Source: Panicum virgatum (Eukaryota > Streptophyta > Magnoliopsida > Poales > Poaceae). From it: 64,000 bases of DNA. The stretch's first letter is position 1. Each line of letters begins with the position of its first letter. The position numbers and the translations under genes are program-made. Under the pieces are notes generated by a model. It was not told the origin of the DNA. It did no database searches and saw only the letters and a list, made by a program, of their open reading frames with translations. Location of the stretch: NCBI RefSeq assembly GCF_016808335.1, contig NC_053146.1, positions 25,042,637 through 25,106,636 on the forward strand, read 5' to 3'. Positions 33,391 through 45,051 of this stretch are shown one piece after another.

Positions 33391-34450
33391 TCAACTAACG
33401 AAATATATCACGTGCTCTTTTCCCTCGAACTCTTGAATAAGGGCTGATCCGATAGCACGCTCATCAGCCGATAAATATAACTTAAACGGCTTGTGCTTTT
33501 GTGGTGGAACCAACACAGGAGGCGATGTTAAATACTGCTTGATTTCATCCAACGCCTTTTGCTGTGCTTCTCCCCATACAAATTTCTGATCGGCCTTCAA
33601 CTTCAATAGAGGACTGAACAGCTGTATTTTACTGGATAAATTAGCAATAAATCTCCGAATAAAATTAATCTTACCGATCAACGATTTGAAGTTCAACTTT
33701 TGTTTTCGGAGCCACTACTTTGTTAATGGCTACAATGGTTTTCTGACTGATCTCAATCCCTCTTTCATGAACCATAAACCCAAGGAACTGACCAGCCGAC
33801 ACACCAAATGCACACTTGTTAGGATTCATCTTCAATCCATGTCTTTTAGTACACTTCAAAGCTTTGCGTAGGTCAGCCAAATGTTCTTGATACCTCTTGG
33901 ATTTCACCACAACATCATCAATGTAAATCTCAACAATCTTGCTGATGATCTCATGGAAAATATAGTTCATGGCCCTCTGGTATGTTGCTCCAGCATTCTT
34001 CAATCCAAAAGTCATGACAATCCATTAGAACAAACCGACATGCACTGGACATCTGAATGCAGTTTTATGAATGTCTTCCTTAGCCATGAATATCTGATTA
34101 TATCCAGCATTCCCATCCATGAAACTGATCACTTTATGCCCTGCAGCAGCATACACCAACATATCGGCAACTGGCATTGGGTAACCATCCATCGGCGTAG
34201 CTTTGTTGAGATTCTTGAATTCAATGCATACATATAGTTTCCCATTCTTCTTGTATACAGGAACCACATTGGATATCCACTCAGCATATCTGAATTGCCT
34301 GATGAACTTTGCTTCTATCAACTTTGTGATCTCGACCTTTATATCTGGTAGGATCTTACGATTACACCGTCTTGAACCTTGCTGATGTGGCCGATACCCA
34401 GGCTTGATAGGCAACCGATGTTCAACAATTGACCTATCCAAACCTGGCAT
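33391..34450 (-). pseudogene. Reverse transcriptase of element D
   Basis: 34450-34025: EAKFIRQFRYAEWISNVVPV, KLYVCIEFKNLNKATPMDGY and KVISFMDGNAGYNQI. 34015-33671: MTFGLKNAGATYQRAMNYIF, the catalytic YIDDVVVKSK and NPNKCAFGVSAGQFLGF. 33696-33391: the thumb and start of RNase H (KADQKFVWGEAQQKALDEIK, FKLYLSADERAIGSALIQ). Breaks occur at about 34016-34025 and 33671-33696. Motif spacing is standard for Gypsy RT. Confidence 0.85.
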
Positions 34451-35052
34451 CTCATAATACTCCTAAGCAAAACAATCTTTGTATTCTTTTAACAGCTTGA
34501 CTAATTCTTGCTTATACTCGGGATCCAACTTGGCACTAATAAACGTCGTCCTTGGCTTATCTCCATCTCCAATATCTTCTTCCTCCAATGCATAGGCCGA
34601 CGTGAACCCGTGCCCCAACTTCCCTTCATCTTCCAGGAACTCATCCATCAGGAACAGTTTGGGGAACTGACTGCTTGGATCGGTAGAAGCATGGAAGCGA
34701 TGTTAACAGATGTGGCCGATGATCTTGATTGCTTCTCTTCATCTGCCTTTTGCTTGACGCGCCAAACTTCAGATCTGATTCCCCTCCTGGGAGCCTCCTT
34801 TCTTGCCTCTTCCTCCAGTGCCTCTATCTGACGCAGCCTCAGAACTCATCTCTTCTGTGATCTGGTCAAACATCTTAAGCACCATCGAGGCCGATCAATG
34901 TTGTCATGAACAGACTCTCTTTCTAGATCCCTGCGATGTGGGTACACATCTGAAACCTAAGAAGTAGCAGCCTGTTCAATTCGCTCATCAGCAGAAATCC
35001 TTCCTCTTGCAGGATCACACAGCATAGTCCTGCCCCCCAGCCGATCATGCAC
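34451..35052 (-). pseudogene. Protease-RT linker of element D
   Basis: 34648-34463 encodes GHGFTSAYALEEEDIGDGDK and ELVKLLKEYKDCFA, the region just before RT in Tat-like polyproteins. Upstream (34650-34830) a lysine/glutamate-rich frame continues (REAPRRGIRSEVWRVKQKAD on minus). At 35053 element E1 is inserted, so protease, gag and the 5' LTR of D lie beyond the window. Confidence 0.6.
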
Positions 35053-35988
35053 TGTAACACCCGGTTTATAAAAGAACATAAACCGAGCAATCATATACGT
35101 GCCAGGATCAAGTCACACGTATATACAACAGAATGAACAGTATATCACAGCACATATCACGAATAAGACATAATAAAGCGAATACGAATGTTATTTATTA
35201 CATAAATGACAAAATGTCTGATACAGCGGAAGCGAAGTACAAATACGATAAAAGAACTCTCCGAAGCTGAGCAGGGCGCCACAGGGACGTCGACTGGGAG
35301 ACGAACACCTAGAAGTCCTCGTAGTCCTGGTAGCGCTGAGCGAACTCCCTCGAGTCGGCAGGAACTGAGCAGCAGTAGCATATCCAAGAGGAAAAAGTAG
35401 AGAAGAGGCAAGAGTGAGTACACAACTTGTACTCAACAAGTATAACACAAACTATGAGGCTCTAAGGTTGGCTGACTGACTGCATTAGCTTTTAAGCGTT
35501 GGCAAAATTTTATTGAAGCTATTTACTACGAGTTGATGAATTAGCATTAACCCAGTTACATAGTAATTAATCAGAATTAATTATGATACTACTGAGAACC
35601 AAACCAAAACCAAGCCACCAAGGTAACCCCGAGAGGCACCTCCCTCGTCGGAAGGAGACAACCCCACTAATCAAAAGGAGGATCTGGGCCGCTCATAACC
35701 GTGAGCATGGCTAGTATACCAGTTTTACACTCTGCAGAGGTTGCACATCTTTACCCACAAGTCGTGAGCTACGCTAGAGGTTCATCACACTTCCTTAGGT
35801 GAGATGACTAGCGACTCACTACGAGGCCGTTACAAAGAATCTCGTTGGTAAGGCGTAACCGCGAGAGATAGGTCAGCGACGATGGGGCCCACCTCCGGGG
35901 GTACAAGCACAGGAGCGCAATCCAAGCACAGACCAAGCCGGAGGAGCAGGGACCATTGAAGCTTACTACTCTTGCCCCGCAGGTAAGT
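35053..35988 (-). mobile_element. 3' LTR of Tekay-like element E1, left part
   Basis: Starts TGTAACACCCGG and follows the E2 LTR base for base in layout up to GCCCCGCAGGTAAGT at 35988, LTR position about 936. There it switches abruptly to inverted LTR sequence. The LTR resumes at 49879. About 100 bp that should lie between are missing. Confidence 0.85.
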
Positions 35989-36581
35989 CGACTCCCGCCG
36001 CCGGCCGCTCGCCCTTTCGCCCTGAGCCGCTAGATCCCGAATCAACGGCCCCGATTAGAATGTGGGCCGATCCGATCTGATTCGCCAGATCGCGATCTGA
36101 CGGCCCAGAATCAAAGATACCGGTTCGGCCGGTACTTTTTGCTAAAGAGCCCTTTAGTTTTCCGAGATTCAACCCGCAGTCCTGTGCCATTCAAAAGTAT
36201 TTCCAAATAGGTCATGTTTTTAACGCTTAAGCCCCTAGCCTTCTTAGAAATCGAACCCGCGGTCCAGAGTTGTAGTTTTTGCACGTTGGACCCTAGATCT
36301 TTAGTTTAATTACGTTTTAGCCCTCGGTTTTTGCAGAAAACCCCCTGGAACTTAGTTTTTCTCGCAAATAAGCCCCTGAACCTTGTTTTAGGCCTAGTTT
36401 ATGCGTTTTAGCTCCGTTTTTAGCGTTCTTTATATCCACGCGATCGTTGTAACGCGTAGAATAGTTTTAGCTTAGTTTTTCTTGCTGTTTTTATGTATTG
36501 ATGTAATGTTCTTTAGCTTTTGTTAGAGTTTGCTTGTCTGCTTATTATCATGCTTTGTTTTGGCCATGTGTTCGTGAGTAG

Positions 36582-36671
36582 ACGTTGATCCATCTGAGGA
36601 GCCCCAGTACTAGTACCAGGAGCAGCCGTCTTCCGAGAAGTTTGAGCAGCAGCCAGAGCAGTACGAGGAAG
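36582..36671 (+). other. LTR exon-like module, Einv copy (90 bp)
   Basis: Preceded by GTGAGTAG and ended by GGAAG|GCAAGT. Exactly 90 bp, phase 1. It reads DVDPSEEPQY, then TAG (36609-36611; CAG in other copies), then YQEQPSSEKFEQQPEQYEE. So boundaries are kept while the frame has one stop. Confidence 0.65.
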
Positions 36672-37625
36672 GCAAGTATAACATGAACAACCCATCACTT
36701 TTAAATACATTTTCATACTGCATTTTAATACTGTATGCCTATAAGGACTTTCCTAGCCACTTTATATCCTTTATATATACCTTTGGGTTGCATTTTGGTT
36801 AGTTGTGCTAGGTTGCTGCGCTACAACATTTTCTGGTCCTTTTTAATTAAATTGATTAATGTTTTACTTGAATTAAATTCTGAGAGTGGCACTCTGTGTG
36901 GCTTGAGTGGCTCACTTCTCGTTAAAATTGGTTTTGTTAGAAACATGGTTTAGGGGGCCAGCACGGTGCTTACTGCCTGGTTGGCCACTCTCCATAAGGA
37001 CCGGTTCATAGAGCGACAACCTGGGACAACAGCGCTACCACAAGGCTAGAATGGGATAGACTTGGCTTACTAATTAGGTCTTTTTGGTTTGGAGTAACTT
37101 ACCTGCGGGGCAAGAGTAGTAAGCTTCAATGGTCCCTGCTCCTCCGGCTGGTCTGTGCTTGGATGGCGCTCCTGTGCTTGTACCCCCGGAGGTGGACCCC
37201 ATCGTCGCTGACCTATCTCTCGCGGTTACGCCTTACCAACGAGATTCTTTGTAACGGCCTCGTAGTGAGTCGCTAGCCATCTCACCTAAGGAAGTGTGAT
37301 GAACCTCTAGCGTAGCTCACGACTTGTGGGTAAAGATGTGCAACCTCTGCAGAGTGTAAAAATGGTATACTAGCCGTGCTCACGGTTATGAGCGGCCCAG
37401 ATCCTCCTTTTGATTAGTGAAGTTATCTCCTTCCGACGAGGGAGGTGCTTCTCGGGGTTACCTTGGTGGCTTGGTTTTGGTTTGGTTTTTCAGTGGATAC
37501 ATGTTTAATCTTGATTAATAACTATGTAACTGGGTTAAGGGTAATTCATCAACTCGTAGTAAATAGCTTTAATAAAATTTTGCCAAGATTAAAAGCTAAT
37601 GCAGTTGAGTCAGCCAGCCTAGAGC

Positions 37626-37630
37626 CTCAT
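37626..37630. repeat. Target-site duplication of E2, left copy (CTCAT)
   Basis: CTCAT lies immediately left of E2; the same five bases follow E2 at 49471-49475. A perfect 5-bp duplication is expected for Gypsy integration and proves that both LTRs belong to one insertion. Confidence 0.95.
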
Positions 37631-38997
37631 TGTAACACCCGGTTTATAAAAGAACATAAACCGAGCAATCATATACATGCCAGGACCAAGTCACACGTAT
37701 ATACAACAGAATGAACAGTATATCATAGCACATATCACGTAAAAAGACATAATAAAGCGAATACGAATGTTATTTATTACAATAATGACAAAATGTCTGA
37801 TACAGCGGAAGCGAAGTACAAAATACGGTAAAAGCTCTCCGAAGCTGAAGCAGGGCGCCACAGGGACGTCGACTGGGAGACGAAGCACCTAGAAGTCCTC
37901 GTAGTCCTGGTAGCGCTGGACGAACTCCCTCGTGTTGGCAGGAACTGAGCAGCAGTAGCGTAGCCAAGAGGAAAAAAGTAGAGAAGAGGCAAGAGTGAGT
38001 ACACAACTTGTACTCGACAAGTATAACACAAACTATGAGGCTCTAGGCTGGCTGACTCAACTGCATTAGCTTTTAAGTGTTGGCAAAATTTTATTAAAGC
38101 TATTTACTATGAGTTGATGGATTACCATTAACCCAGTTGCATAGTAATTAATCAGAATTAATTATAAGACTACTGAGAACCAAACCAAGACCAAGCCACC
38201 AAGGTAAACCCCGAGAAGCACCTCCCTCATCGGAAGGAGATAACTTCACTAATCAAAAGGAGGATCTGGGCCGCTCATAACCGTGAGCACGGCTAGTATA
38301 CCAGTTTTACACTCTGCAGAGGTTGCACATCTTTACCCACAAGTCGTGAGCTACGCCAGTTGTTCATCACACTTCCTTAGGTGAGATGGCCAGCGACTCA
38401 CTACGAGGCCTTTAGAAAGAATCTCGTTGGTAAGGCGTAACCGCGAGAGTTAGGTCGGCGACGATGGGGCCCACCTCCGGGGGTACAAGCACAGGAGCGC
38501 AATCCAAGCACAGACCAAGCCGGAGGAGCAGGGACCATTGAAGCTTACTACTCTTGCCCCGCAGGTAAGTTACTCCAAACCAAAAAGATCTAGTTATTAC
38601 GCCAAGTCTATCCCATTCTAGCCTTGTGGTAGCGCTGTTGTCCCAGGTTGTCGCTCTATGAACCGGTCCTTATGGAGAGTGGCCAACCAGGCAGTAAGCA
38701 CAGTGCTGGCCCCCTAAACCATGTTTCTAAAAAAAAACATCTTTTAATGAGAAGTGAGCCACTCAAGCCACACAGAGTGCCACTCTCAGAATTAAGTTCA
38801 AGTAAAACATTAATCAATTTAATTAAAAAGGACCAGAGTGTGTTATAGCGCAGCAACCTAGCACAACTAACCAAAATGCAACCCAAAGGTATATATAAAG
38901 GATATAAAGTGGCTAGGACAGTCCTTATAGGCATACAGTATTAAAATGCAGTATGAAATTGTATTTAAAGGTGATAGGTTGTTCATGTTATACTTGC

Positions 38998-39087
38998 CTT
39001 CCTCGTACTGCTCTGGCTGCTGCTCAAAGTGCTCGGAAGACGGCTGCTCCGGGTACTGGTACTGGGGCTCCTCAGATGGATCAACGT
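38998..39087 (-). other. LTR exon-like module, E2 3' LTR copy (90 bp)
   Basis: Minus strand: GTGAGTAG before it, GGAAG|GCAAGT after it, a match to the strict consensus of GC-AG intron donors. Phase-1 frame reads DVDPSEEPQYQYPEQPSSEH then FEQQPEQYEE, fully open, acidic and glutamine-rich. The 5' LTR copy is at 47502-47591. Confidence 0.7.
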
Positions 39088-39970
39088 CTACTCACGAACA
39101 CATGGCCAAAACAATGCACAAAATAAGAATACAGGCAAACACTAACAAAAAGCTAAGAAACAGTACATCAATACATAAAAACAGCACATTAAACTAGTCT
39201 AAAACTATTCTACGCGTTACAACGATCGCGTGGACATAAAGAACGCTAAAAACGGAGCTAAAACGCATAAACTAGGCCTAAAACAAGTTCTAGGGGCTTA
39301 TTTGTAAGAAAACTGAAGTTCTAGGGACTTTTCTGCTAAAACCGAGGGCTAAAACGTAAATAAACATTAAATCTAAGGGCTAACTCGCAAAAAGAACTAA
39401 CCTGGACGGCGGGTTTGATATTTAAAAAGATCAGGGGCTTAAGTGAATAAAACAGGACCTCTGCGTAAATATTTTTGAATAGATCAGGACCGCGGGTTGA
39501 TTAGCAATAAAGGGAGGGGCTCTTTAGAAAAAAAGTCAAGGCCGAACCGGTACGCGCCGATCTGGATCGTTGGATCCAGATCTGATGGCCTGGGTTTTAA
39601 GGCCGCTGGATCTAATCTTGGCCGCTTGTTTCGGATCGAACGGCCGAGAACGGTTGGGGCGTGGGCGGCGGCGGCGCGCTACCGCCGGCGAGGAATCCCG
39701 CGGCGGCGCGCAGGGGAAACCCGCCGGAGTCGGGCAAATCCGGCGCTCCTGGGCTCATTTTGGGTCGGTGTTCGGCCGTGGAGCACCGCCGTGGCATGAG
39801 TAGTTCACAGGTGGGCTCGGACGGGCGGTGCGGGGCTGGGAACGGGTCCCTCGACGGCGAGGGCGGCTCGGCGGCCACGAAGCTCGCCGGAGCGCGACGC
39901 CGGGGCGCCTAGAGCGCGCCAGGGCCTACGAGGTCTAGCGCAAGCGATCAGGGGGGACTTGGGGCGCTTA

Positions 39971-39976
39971 CCCAGG
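39971..39976 (-). other. Putative splice donor in the E2 LTR
   Basis: CTGG|GTAAGC on the minus strand, with the intron starting at 39971 and running to lower coordinates. The same site is present in other E LTRs: 48475 (E2 5' LTR, GTAAGC), 55969 (E3, CTCG|GTAAGC) and 51320 (E1, CACG|GTGAGC), although flanking sequence differs among them. Confidence 0.5.
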
Positions 39977-40291
39977 GCTCGAATCGGGCCGGAGCTGCAG
40001 CGGGGAGGGGTCAACGTCGTGGACCGGCGGCGGTGCACGGGCAGAACTTGGCGACGGAGTCGGCGCAGGGGCTCTCCGAGCTCCTGGGTGGCACGAGTCG
40101 ATGCCTGGCGTTACTGCGAAGCAGGTAAAGGGGTCAGCTGGATCCGGTGCGCCACGGCGGCGAGAAAACCGGGCGGCGGAGTCTTTACCGGCGGCGTTGA
40201 AGTTCTGCTACGGCGGAGCTAGACAGGGGCGGTGGGAAACGGGTTCTGGTGGCGCTGGAGTGCAGGGGTGGCGGCGCAGGGGGTGTGGCTG

Positions 40292-40302
40292 GGTTTAATA
40301 AG
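40292..40302 (-). promoter_or_regulatory. TATA-like box of the E2 3' LTR
   Basis: Minus strand CCCCTTATTAAACCC. The equivalent in E1 is CCCCTTTAAACTC (51617-51626) and in E3 CCCCTTTAATTGG (56285-56294). Conservation of an AT-rich box in a very GC-rich setting supports a core promoter about 660 bp into the LTR. Confidence 0.55.
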
Positions 40303-40961
40303 GGGAAACCAGGGATCTCGGGCGGGATTCGGGCGTGGGGCTCGCCGGGGATCGCGGCGGTTTCCGTTGCGCGGGCGAGCGGCTCGGGAGGAAGACGGGG
40401 CTGACGGCATGGGCCCACCGGTCAGCGGGAGAGCGGCGACGCGAGTCACAGGCCGAGCGGGGTGAGGCGGGGTGCGGGCTGAGCGCTCCGCGCGGGCTGA
40501 GCAGCGGCTGGGCCGCGGGCTAACGCGCGTGCGGTGACGGGCCGAGCGGGAGAGGAGAGTAGCTGGGCCCAGGAGAGAGGGAGCGCGGGGGGGGGGGCGC
40601 TGGAGCGGGGCCAAGCGGGCCCAGAGTGAGAAGAGGGCCGGGCTGAGCTGCTAGCTGGGTTTTGGGCTGGGTTTTGGGCTTTCTGGATTTTGGGTTTTCT
40701 TTCTAATTTCTATTTCTCTCCTTTCTAGATCTAATTCAAACTAAGTTTGAATTCAATATTGAATTTGAATTCAAACCACACTCAAATAAAATTATGCACC
40801 AGCATGAATGCAACAAAAAATTTAAACCTATGATAAATTTTAATTAATTAAGGAACAAAAATTAGATTAAATGCCAACTAAACACAATAAACCTTAGAAA
40901 ATTTAACTAAAGCCAATTAAATTTATTAATAAATGCTGAAATTTAAAATTAGGGTGTTACA

Positions 40962-40979
40962 TACCCTACCCCCTTAAAG
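40962..40979 (-). other. Polypurine tract of E2
   Basis: Minus strand CTTTAAGGGGGTAGGGTA directly before the 3' LTR, the plus-strand primer site. E1 has the same tract at 52286-52303. Confidence 0.85.
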
Positions 40980-40996
40980 AAATCTCGTCCCGAGAT

Positions 40997-43900
40997 TTAG
41001 CTGGGCTGGCTAGCAAAGAGATCTGGATATGTCTTCTTCAACTCATCTTCTCGCTCCCAAGTAGCTTCAGCTTCACTGTGGTGACTCCACTGAACTCTGC
41101 ACATCTTGATGCGCTTGTTCCGAGTAACCCTCTCTGATGTCTCCAGAATCTTTACCGGATGCTCAATATAAGTCAGATCCTCCTGGACATCGACTCCATC
41201 CAGAGGTGCCTGCTCCTCGGGTACTCGCAGACATCTCTTCAGCTGAGATATATGGAAGACATCATGAACTCCTGAGAGGCTGAGAGGTAACTCCAGGCGA
41301 TAAGCAACTTCGCCTTTCCGCTCTAGCACCTTGAATGGCCCCACATATCGAGGTGCTAACTTCCCTTTGACATTAAATCTGCGGATTCCTCTCATCGGAG
41401 ACACCTTCAGATATACATAGTCACCAACACTGAAAGTCAGATCCCTCCGTTTGCCATCTGCATAGCTCTTCTGTCTGCTCTGTGCAATCCTCAGATTTTC
41501 CCGCACAGCCTGAACCATCTGCTCTGCATCATCTATGATCTCAGGACCGAAGAGCTGCTTTTCACCAATCTGATCCCAATAGAGAGGAGTCCTGCACTTT
41601 CTGCCATACAATGCCTCAAAGGGAGACTTCTTTAGACTGGCCTGATAGCTGTTGTTATATGAGAACTCAGCAAATGACAGGCACTTATCCCAACTAGTAC
41701 CATACTGAATGGCACAAGCTCTCAGCATATCCTCCAACACTTGGTTGGTTCTCTCTGTCTGTCCATCTGTCTGAGGGTGATAAGCCGTACTGAATCGCAG
41801 CTTCGTATCCAACGAATCATGGAGCTGCTCCCAGAACCGAGAAGTGAACTGAGACCCTCTGTCAGATATAATCTTCTTCGGCACACCATGCAAGCAGACA
41901 ATCCGAGAGATGTACAACTCTGCAAGTCTAGCACCGGAGTAAGTAGTGTTCACTGGAATGAAGTGAGCAACCTTCGTCAATCGGTCCACTACTACCCAAA
42001 TGGAGTTGTACCCTTTCTGAGTACGAGGCAACCCAACAATGAAGTCCATAGTGATTTCCTCCCATTTCCACTCGGGAATCTTCAAAGGCTGTAGCAGACC
42101 TGCTGGCCTCTGATGCTCAGCCTTGACTCGCTGGCAGGTGTCACAAATAGCCACGTACTCTGCCACTGAACGCTTCATCCCATACCACCAGAAACGTTCC
42201 TTCAGATCATAGTACAACTTCGTGCTGCCCGGATGAATAGAGTAAGCTGTATCATGGGCCTCACTCAGAATCAACTTCCGAAGATCCTTCACATCTGGAA
42301 CACAGATCCGGTTCTTGTACCACAAGGTACCCTGATCATCCTCTCTGAAATGAGGAGCCTTGCCCTTCTTGAGCAACTCACGAATCTCCTGCAGCTTCTC
42401 ATCATCTTTCTGATGCTGCCTGATCTCTGACTCTAGAGTCGGTACTGCCTCAAATGCTGCACTGGAAGTATGATGCAAGAAGCCCAGACTCAACTGCTCG
42501 AACTCCTCGCATAACTCTGGAGGCATCTGGAAAGCAACGGCCATGTTGACATAACTCCTTCTGCTCAAAGCATCTGCTACAACATTGGCCTTGCCCGGAT
42601 GATAGTGAATCTCCAGATCATAGTCCTTGACCAACTCTAGCCATCTTCTCTGCCGCATGTTCAGCTCATTCTGCGTGAAAATGTACTTGAGGCTCTTGTG
42701 ATCAGTGTAGATATCACACCGCTGCCCATACAAGTAATGCCTCCAAATTTTCAGAGCATGCACAACTGCGGCTAACTCAAGATCATGAGTAGGATAATTC
42801 AGCTCATGCCGACGTAACTGCCGTGAAGCATAAGCAATCACTCTGCCCTCCTGCATCAGAACACACCCAAGACCATCCTTCGAAGCATCACAATATACCG
42901 TGAACCTCTTCGTCTGGTCTGGCAGAGTCAGGACTGGCGCCGTTGTCAACCTCTTTTTCAGCTCATCAAAGGCCATCTGACGCTCATCAGTCCATACAAA
43001 AGCCACATTCTTCTCTAGCAAGGAAGTCAAAGGCTTCGCGATCTTGGAGAAATTCTCGATGAACCTCCGATAATATCCAGCTAAGCCCAAGAAAGATCTG
43101 ACTTCTTTCACTGTCTGCGGTGTCTCCCACTCGAGCACATCCTTCACCTTGCTCGGATCAACAGCAATGCCTCCCTGAGAGATAACATGACCGAGGAATG
43201 GAACCTCGTCAATCCAGAACTCGCACTTGCTGAACTTGGCATACAACTGATGCTCTCTCAGTCTCTGTAATACGAGTCTCAGATGCTCCTCATGCTCTTC
43301 TTCTGTCTTGGAGAAGATCAGAATATCATCAATGAAAATCACCACAAAGACATCCAGATAATCCATGAAAACCATGTTCATCAGATGCATAAAGTAAGCC
43401 GGAGCATTAGTCAAGCCGAAGGACATGACTGTATACTCATATAGCCCGTACTTGCAGGTGAATGCCGTCTTCGGAATATCCCCAGGACGGATCCTCAGCT
43501 GAAAATATCCCGAACGAAGATCAATCTTCGAGAATATACGAGCACCTCGAAGCAGATCGAAGAGATCCTCAATACGGGGCAGTGGATGCTTGTTCTTGAT
43601 AGTGACTGCATTCAGCTCCCGATAATCGACACACATCCTCTTCGAGCCATCCTTCTTATCTACCAGCAACAACGGAAAAGCCCAAGGAGAGAAGCTGCGA
43701 CGGATATAGCCCTTGGCTAGCAACTCATCAATAGTCTTCTTAACTTCTTCATGCTCTATAGGTGCCATACGGTAGGGCCGCTTTGCAATAGGAGCGGTGC
43801 CAGGCAAGAGATCAATACAAAACTCAATGGCGCGTTCAGGCGGCATACCTGGCAGATCATCCGGAAAGACATCCGGGAATTCAGACACCACGCGAATACC

Positions 43901-44941
43901 GTCCGTGGGTCTAGCCTCCATCTGATGAAGAAATCCAGAAGGCTCTACTGCACTGATAACAACCTCTTGGCCACTGGAAGCTGATAGCAAGACTGTCCTC
44001 TGGGCACAATCTATCCGGACTCCCCATTTGGCCAGAGTCTCCATTCCCAGAATGACATCAATGCCCTTGGTGTCTAGCACCATCAGATCAGTACAGAACT
44101 CTACTCCCCTCAAAGAAACACTGACTCTCGGGCAGTAAGTATGAGACCTCAACTGTCCTCCCGGTGAAGATACTAACAGGCACCTCTTTAATGTGCTAGT
44201 ATGAATACCATGATGCTCGACAAAAGACTGAGTAATGAAGGAATGCGTAGCACCAGTATCAAAAAGCACTGTAGCTGGATATGAATTAACCATGAACGTA
44301 CCAATAACCACGTTGGGAGCCTCGGCCGCTGACTCGGTCGTCACGTGGTTCACCCTGCCCTGTGCTGGCGCCCTGGGCTGAGCTGGGCGCCCCTGCTGTC
44401 CCGCCTGCGCCTTCCGGGGGCAAGCGTTGGCGTAGTGCCCCGGCTGGCCGCAGTGAAAGCAGGTGCGAGGAGGTCCCTGAGCCTGCTGTCCGGTAGGAGC
44501 TGCCGGACGTGGAGCCTGCGGTGCCGGTGGAGCTGGTAGAGCACGAGCCGGAGGTGCCGGTAACCTCGGGCCCTGACCTGCCTGCTGCTGTCGAGGCGGG
44601 TACTGCTGCGGTGGCCTCTGCTGGTACTGCTGAGGAGGCCGGTACTGAGGCTGGTACTGCTGGGGCTGCTGGAGTCGAGGACGAGTGTTGCTGCCGGAAG
44701 CAACGGGGACAACCTTCCTCTTCTTGTCCTCCATCTCCAGGTGCTTACGCTCAGGGTTGAGCGCACTGTCAACCAGGTGGTTGAAGTCGTCGAAGCGGAG
44801 GTTGAGCAGCGCGTACTGGAGGTAGTCCTCAAGACCCTCCATGAAGTGCTCCTGCTTCTTGCGGTCATCCGCAACCTCGGCAGGGGCGTAGCGTGCCAGC
44901 TGAAGAAAGCGATCACGATACTCCGTGACCGACATAGTCCC
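40997..44941 (-). CDS. gag-pol: E2 Gag C-terminus and Pol polyprotein, chromodomain type
   Basis: One uninterrupted frame of 1312 codons from its first Met (44935), continuing upstream to the intron acceptor at 44942. Domains: Gag matrix/capsid end (1-60), Q/P-rich linker (85-155), CCHC zinc knuckle [15 protein letters not shown] (159-173), protease DTGATHSF (226-233), RT with [11 protein letters not shown] (437-446) and catalytic FIDD (534-537), RNase H with [10 protein letters not shown] (681-690), integrase HHCC (H894, H901, C931, C934) and DD35E (D964, D1025, E1061; [24 protein letters not shown]), and a C-terminal chromodomain-like end ([30 protein letters not shown], about 1260-1308). 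All catalytic residues are present. The chromodomain end places it in the Tekay/Del chromoviruses, which tend to insert in heterochromatin. Its only visible defect is in the upstream gag exon. Confidence 0.95.
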   Translation of the reverse strand, partial: GTMSVTEYRDRFLQLARYAPAEVADDRKKQEHFMEGLEDYLQYALLNLRFDDFNHLVDSALNPERKHLEMEDKKRKVVPVASGSNTRPRLQQPQQYQPQYRPPQQYQQRPPQQYPPRQQQAGQGPRLPAPPARALPAPPAPQAPRPAAPTGQQAQGPPRTCFHCGQPGHYANACPRKAQAGQQGRPAQPRAPAQGRVNHVTTESAAEAPNVVIGTFMVNSYPATVLFDTGATHSFITQSFVEHHGIHTSTLKRCLLVSSPGGQLRSHTYCPRVSVSLRGVEFCTDLMVLDTKGIDVILGMETLAKWGVRIDCAQRTVLLSASSGQEVVISAVEPSGFLHQMEARPTDGIRVVSEFPDVFPDDLPGMPPERAIEFCIDLLPGTAPIAKRPYRMAPIEHEEVKKTIDELLAKGYIRRSFSPWAFPLLLVDKKDGSKRMCVDYRELNAVTIKNKHPLPRIEDLFDLLRGARIFSKIDLRSGYFQLRIRPGDIPKTAFTCKYGLYEYTVMSFGLTNAPAYFMHLMNMVFMDYLDVFVVIFIDDILIFSKTEEEHEEHLRLVLQRLREHQLYAKFSKCEFWIDEVPFLGHVISQGGIAVDPSKVKDVLEWETPQTVKEVRSFLGLAGYYRRFIENFSKIAKPLTSLLEKNVAFVWTDERQMAFDELKKRLTTAPVLTLPDQTKRFTVYCDASKDGLGCVLMQEGRVIAYASRQLRRHELNYPTHDLELAAVVHALKIWRHYLYGQRCDIYTDHKSLKYIFTQNELNMRQRRWLELVKDYDLEIHYHPGKANVVADALSRRSYVNMAVAFQMPPELCEEFEQLSLGFLHHTSSAAFEAVPTLESEIRQHQKDDEKLQEIRELLKKGKAPHFREDDQGTLWYKNRICVPDVKDLRKLILSEAHDTAYSIHPGSTKLYYDLKERFWWYGMKRSVAEYVAICDTCQRVKAEHQRPAGLLQPLKIPEWKWEEITMDFIVGLPRTQKGYNSIWVVVDRLTKVAHFIPVNTTYSGARLAELYISRIVCLHGVPKKIISDRGSQFTSRFWEQLHDSLDTKLRFSTAYHPQTDGQTERTNQVLEDMLRACAIQYGTSWDKCLSFAEFSYNNSYQASLKKSPFEALYGRKCRTPLYWDQIGEKQLFGPEIIDDAEQMVQAVRENLRIAQSRQKSYADGKRRDLTFSVGDYVYLKVSPMRGIRRFNVKGKLAPRYVGPFKVLERKGEVAYRLELPLSLSGVHDVFHISQLKRCLRVPEEQAPLDGVDVQEDLTYIEHPVKILETSERVTRNKRIKMCRVQWSHHSEAEATWEREDELKKTYPDLFASQPS

Positions 44942-45051
44942 CTGAATTCACAAAGACAGATAGATATCGGAAGATTAACTCAAGATTCATAAGGATAGAA
45001 CAAGGGGCATTAGCTCAAAAGAAAACGCTGAATGATTATACTCAAGATTAC
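44942..45051 (-). other. 110-bp GT-AG intron inside E2 gag
   Basis: On the minus strand the gag exon ends CTGAAGCAG at 45052, followed by GTAATC, and the next exon begins after TTTGTGAATTCAG at 44942. The interval is AT/T-rich with stops in all frames and a pyrimidine-rich tract (CTATCTGTCTTTG) before the AG. Removing it joins LALKQ to [12 protein letters not shown] in frame, the order expected in this Gag family; without removal the frame ends within about 13 codons. Confidence 0.75.

Larger units (their letters stand above)
35989..37630 (+). mobile_element. Inverted E-family LTR fragment (Einv), left part
   Basis: This is E-family LTR sequence in the opposite orientation, running from within the GC-rich U3/R region to the U5 side. 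It continues after E2 at 49471-49878, where it ends cleanly in ...CCGGGTGTTACA, the LTR terminus. The other terminus is missing: about 1.3 kb of this LTR and about 100 bp of E1's LTR were lost together at 35988/35989. Confidence 0.85.
37631..40961 (-). mobile_element. 3' LTR of E2 (3331 bp)
   Basis: Starts TGTAACACCC and ends GGGTGTTACA, a near-perfect inverted terminus. Read on the minus strand: U3 to a TTATTAAACC TATA-like box (40292-40302), GC-rich exon-like island, GTAAGC donor at 39971, AT-richer intron-like 884 bp, the 90-bp module (39087-38998), then the U5 tail with the GAGTACA/TGTACTC hairpin (37996-38014). Small ORFs within are not credible genes. Confidence 0.93.

Noticed and set aside
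38885..38905. GGTATATATAAAGG as the LTR TATA box of E
   Set aside because: Strong TATA-like sequence on either strand, but on the minus strand it lies downstream of the exon-like module; the conserved AT box near 40300 fits the overall layout better. It remains an alternative start site.
44350..44916. 188-codon minus-strand ORF within gag-pol
   Set aside because: A frame-shifted shadow of the Q/P-rich gag linker; composition is low-complexity S/T/R.
40997..44935. Could be a host gene because of the long intact ORF
   Set aside because: It has retroelement protease, RT, RNase H, integrase and chromodomain in Gypsy order and lies between near-identical LTRs with a target-site duplication.
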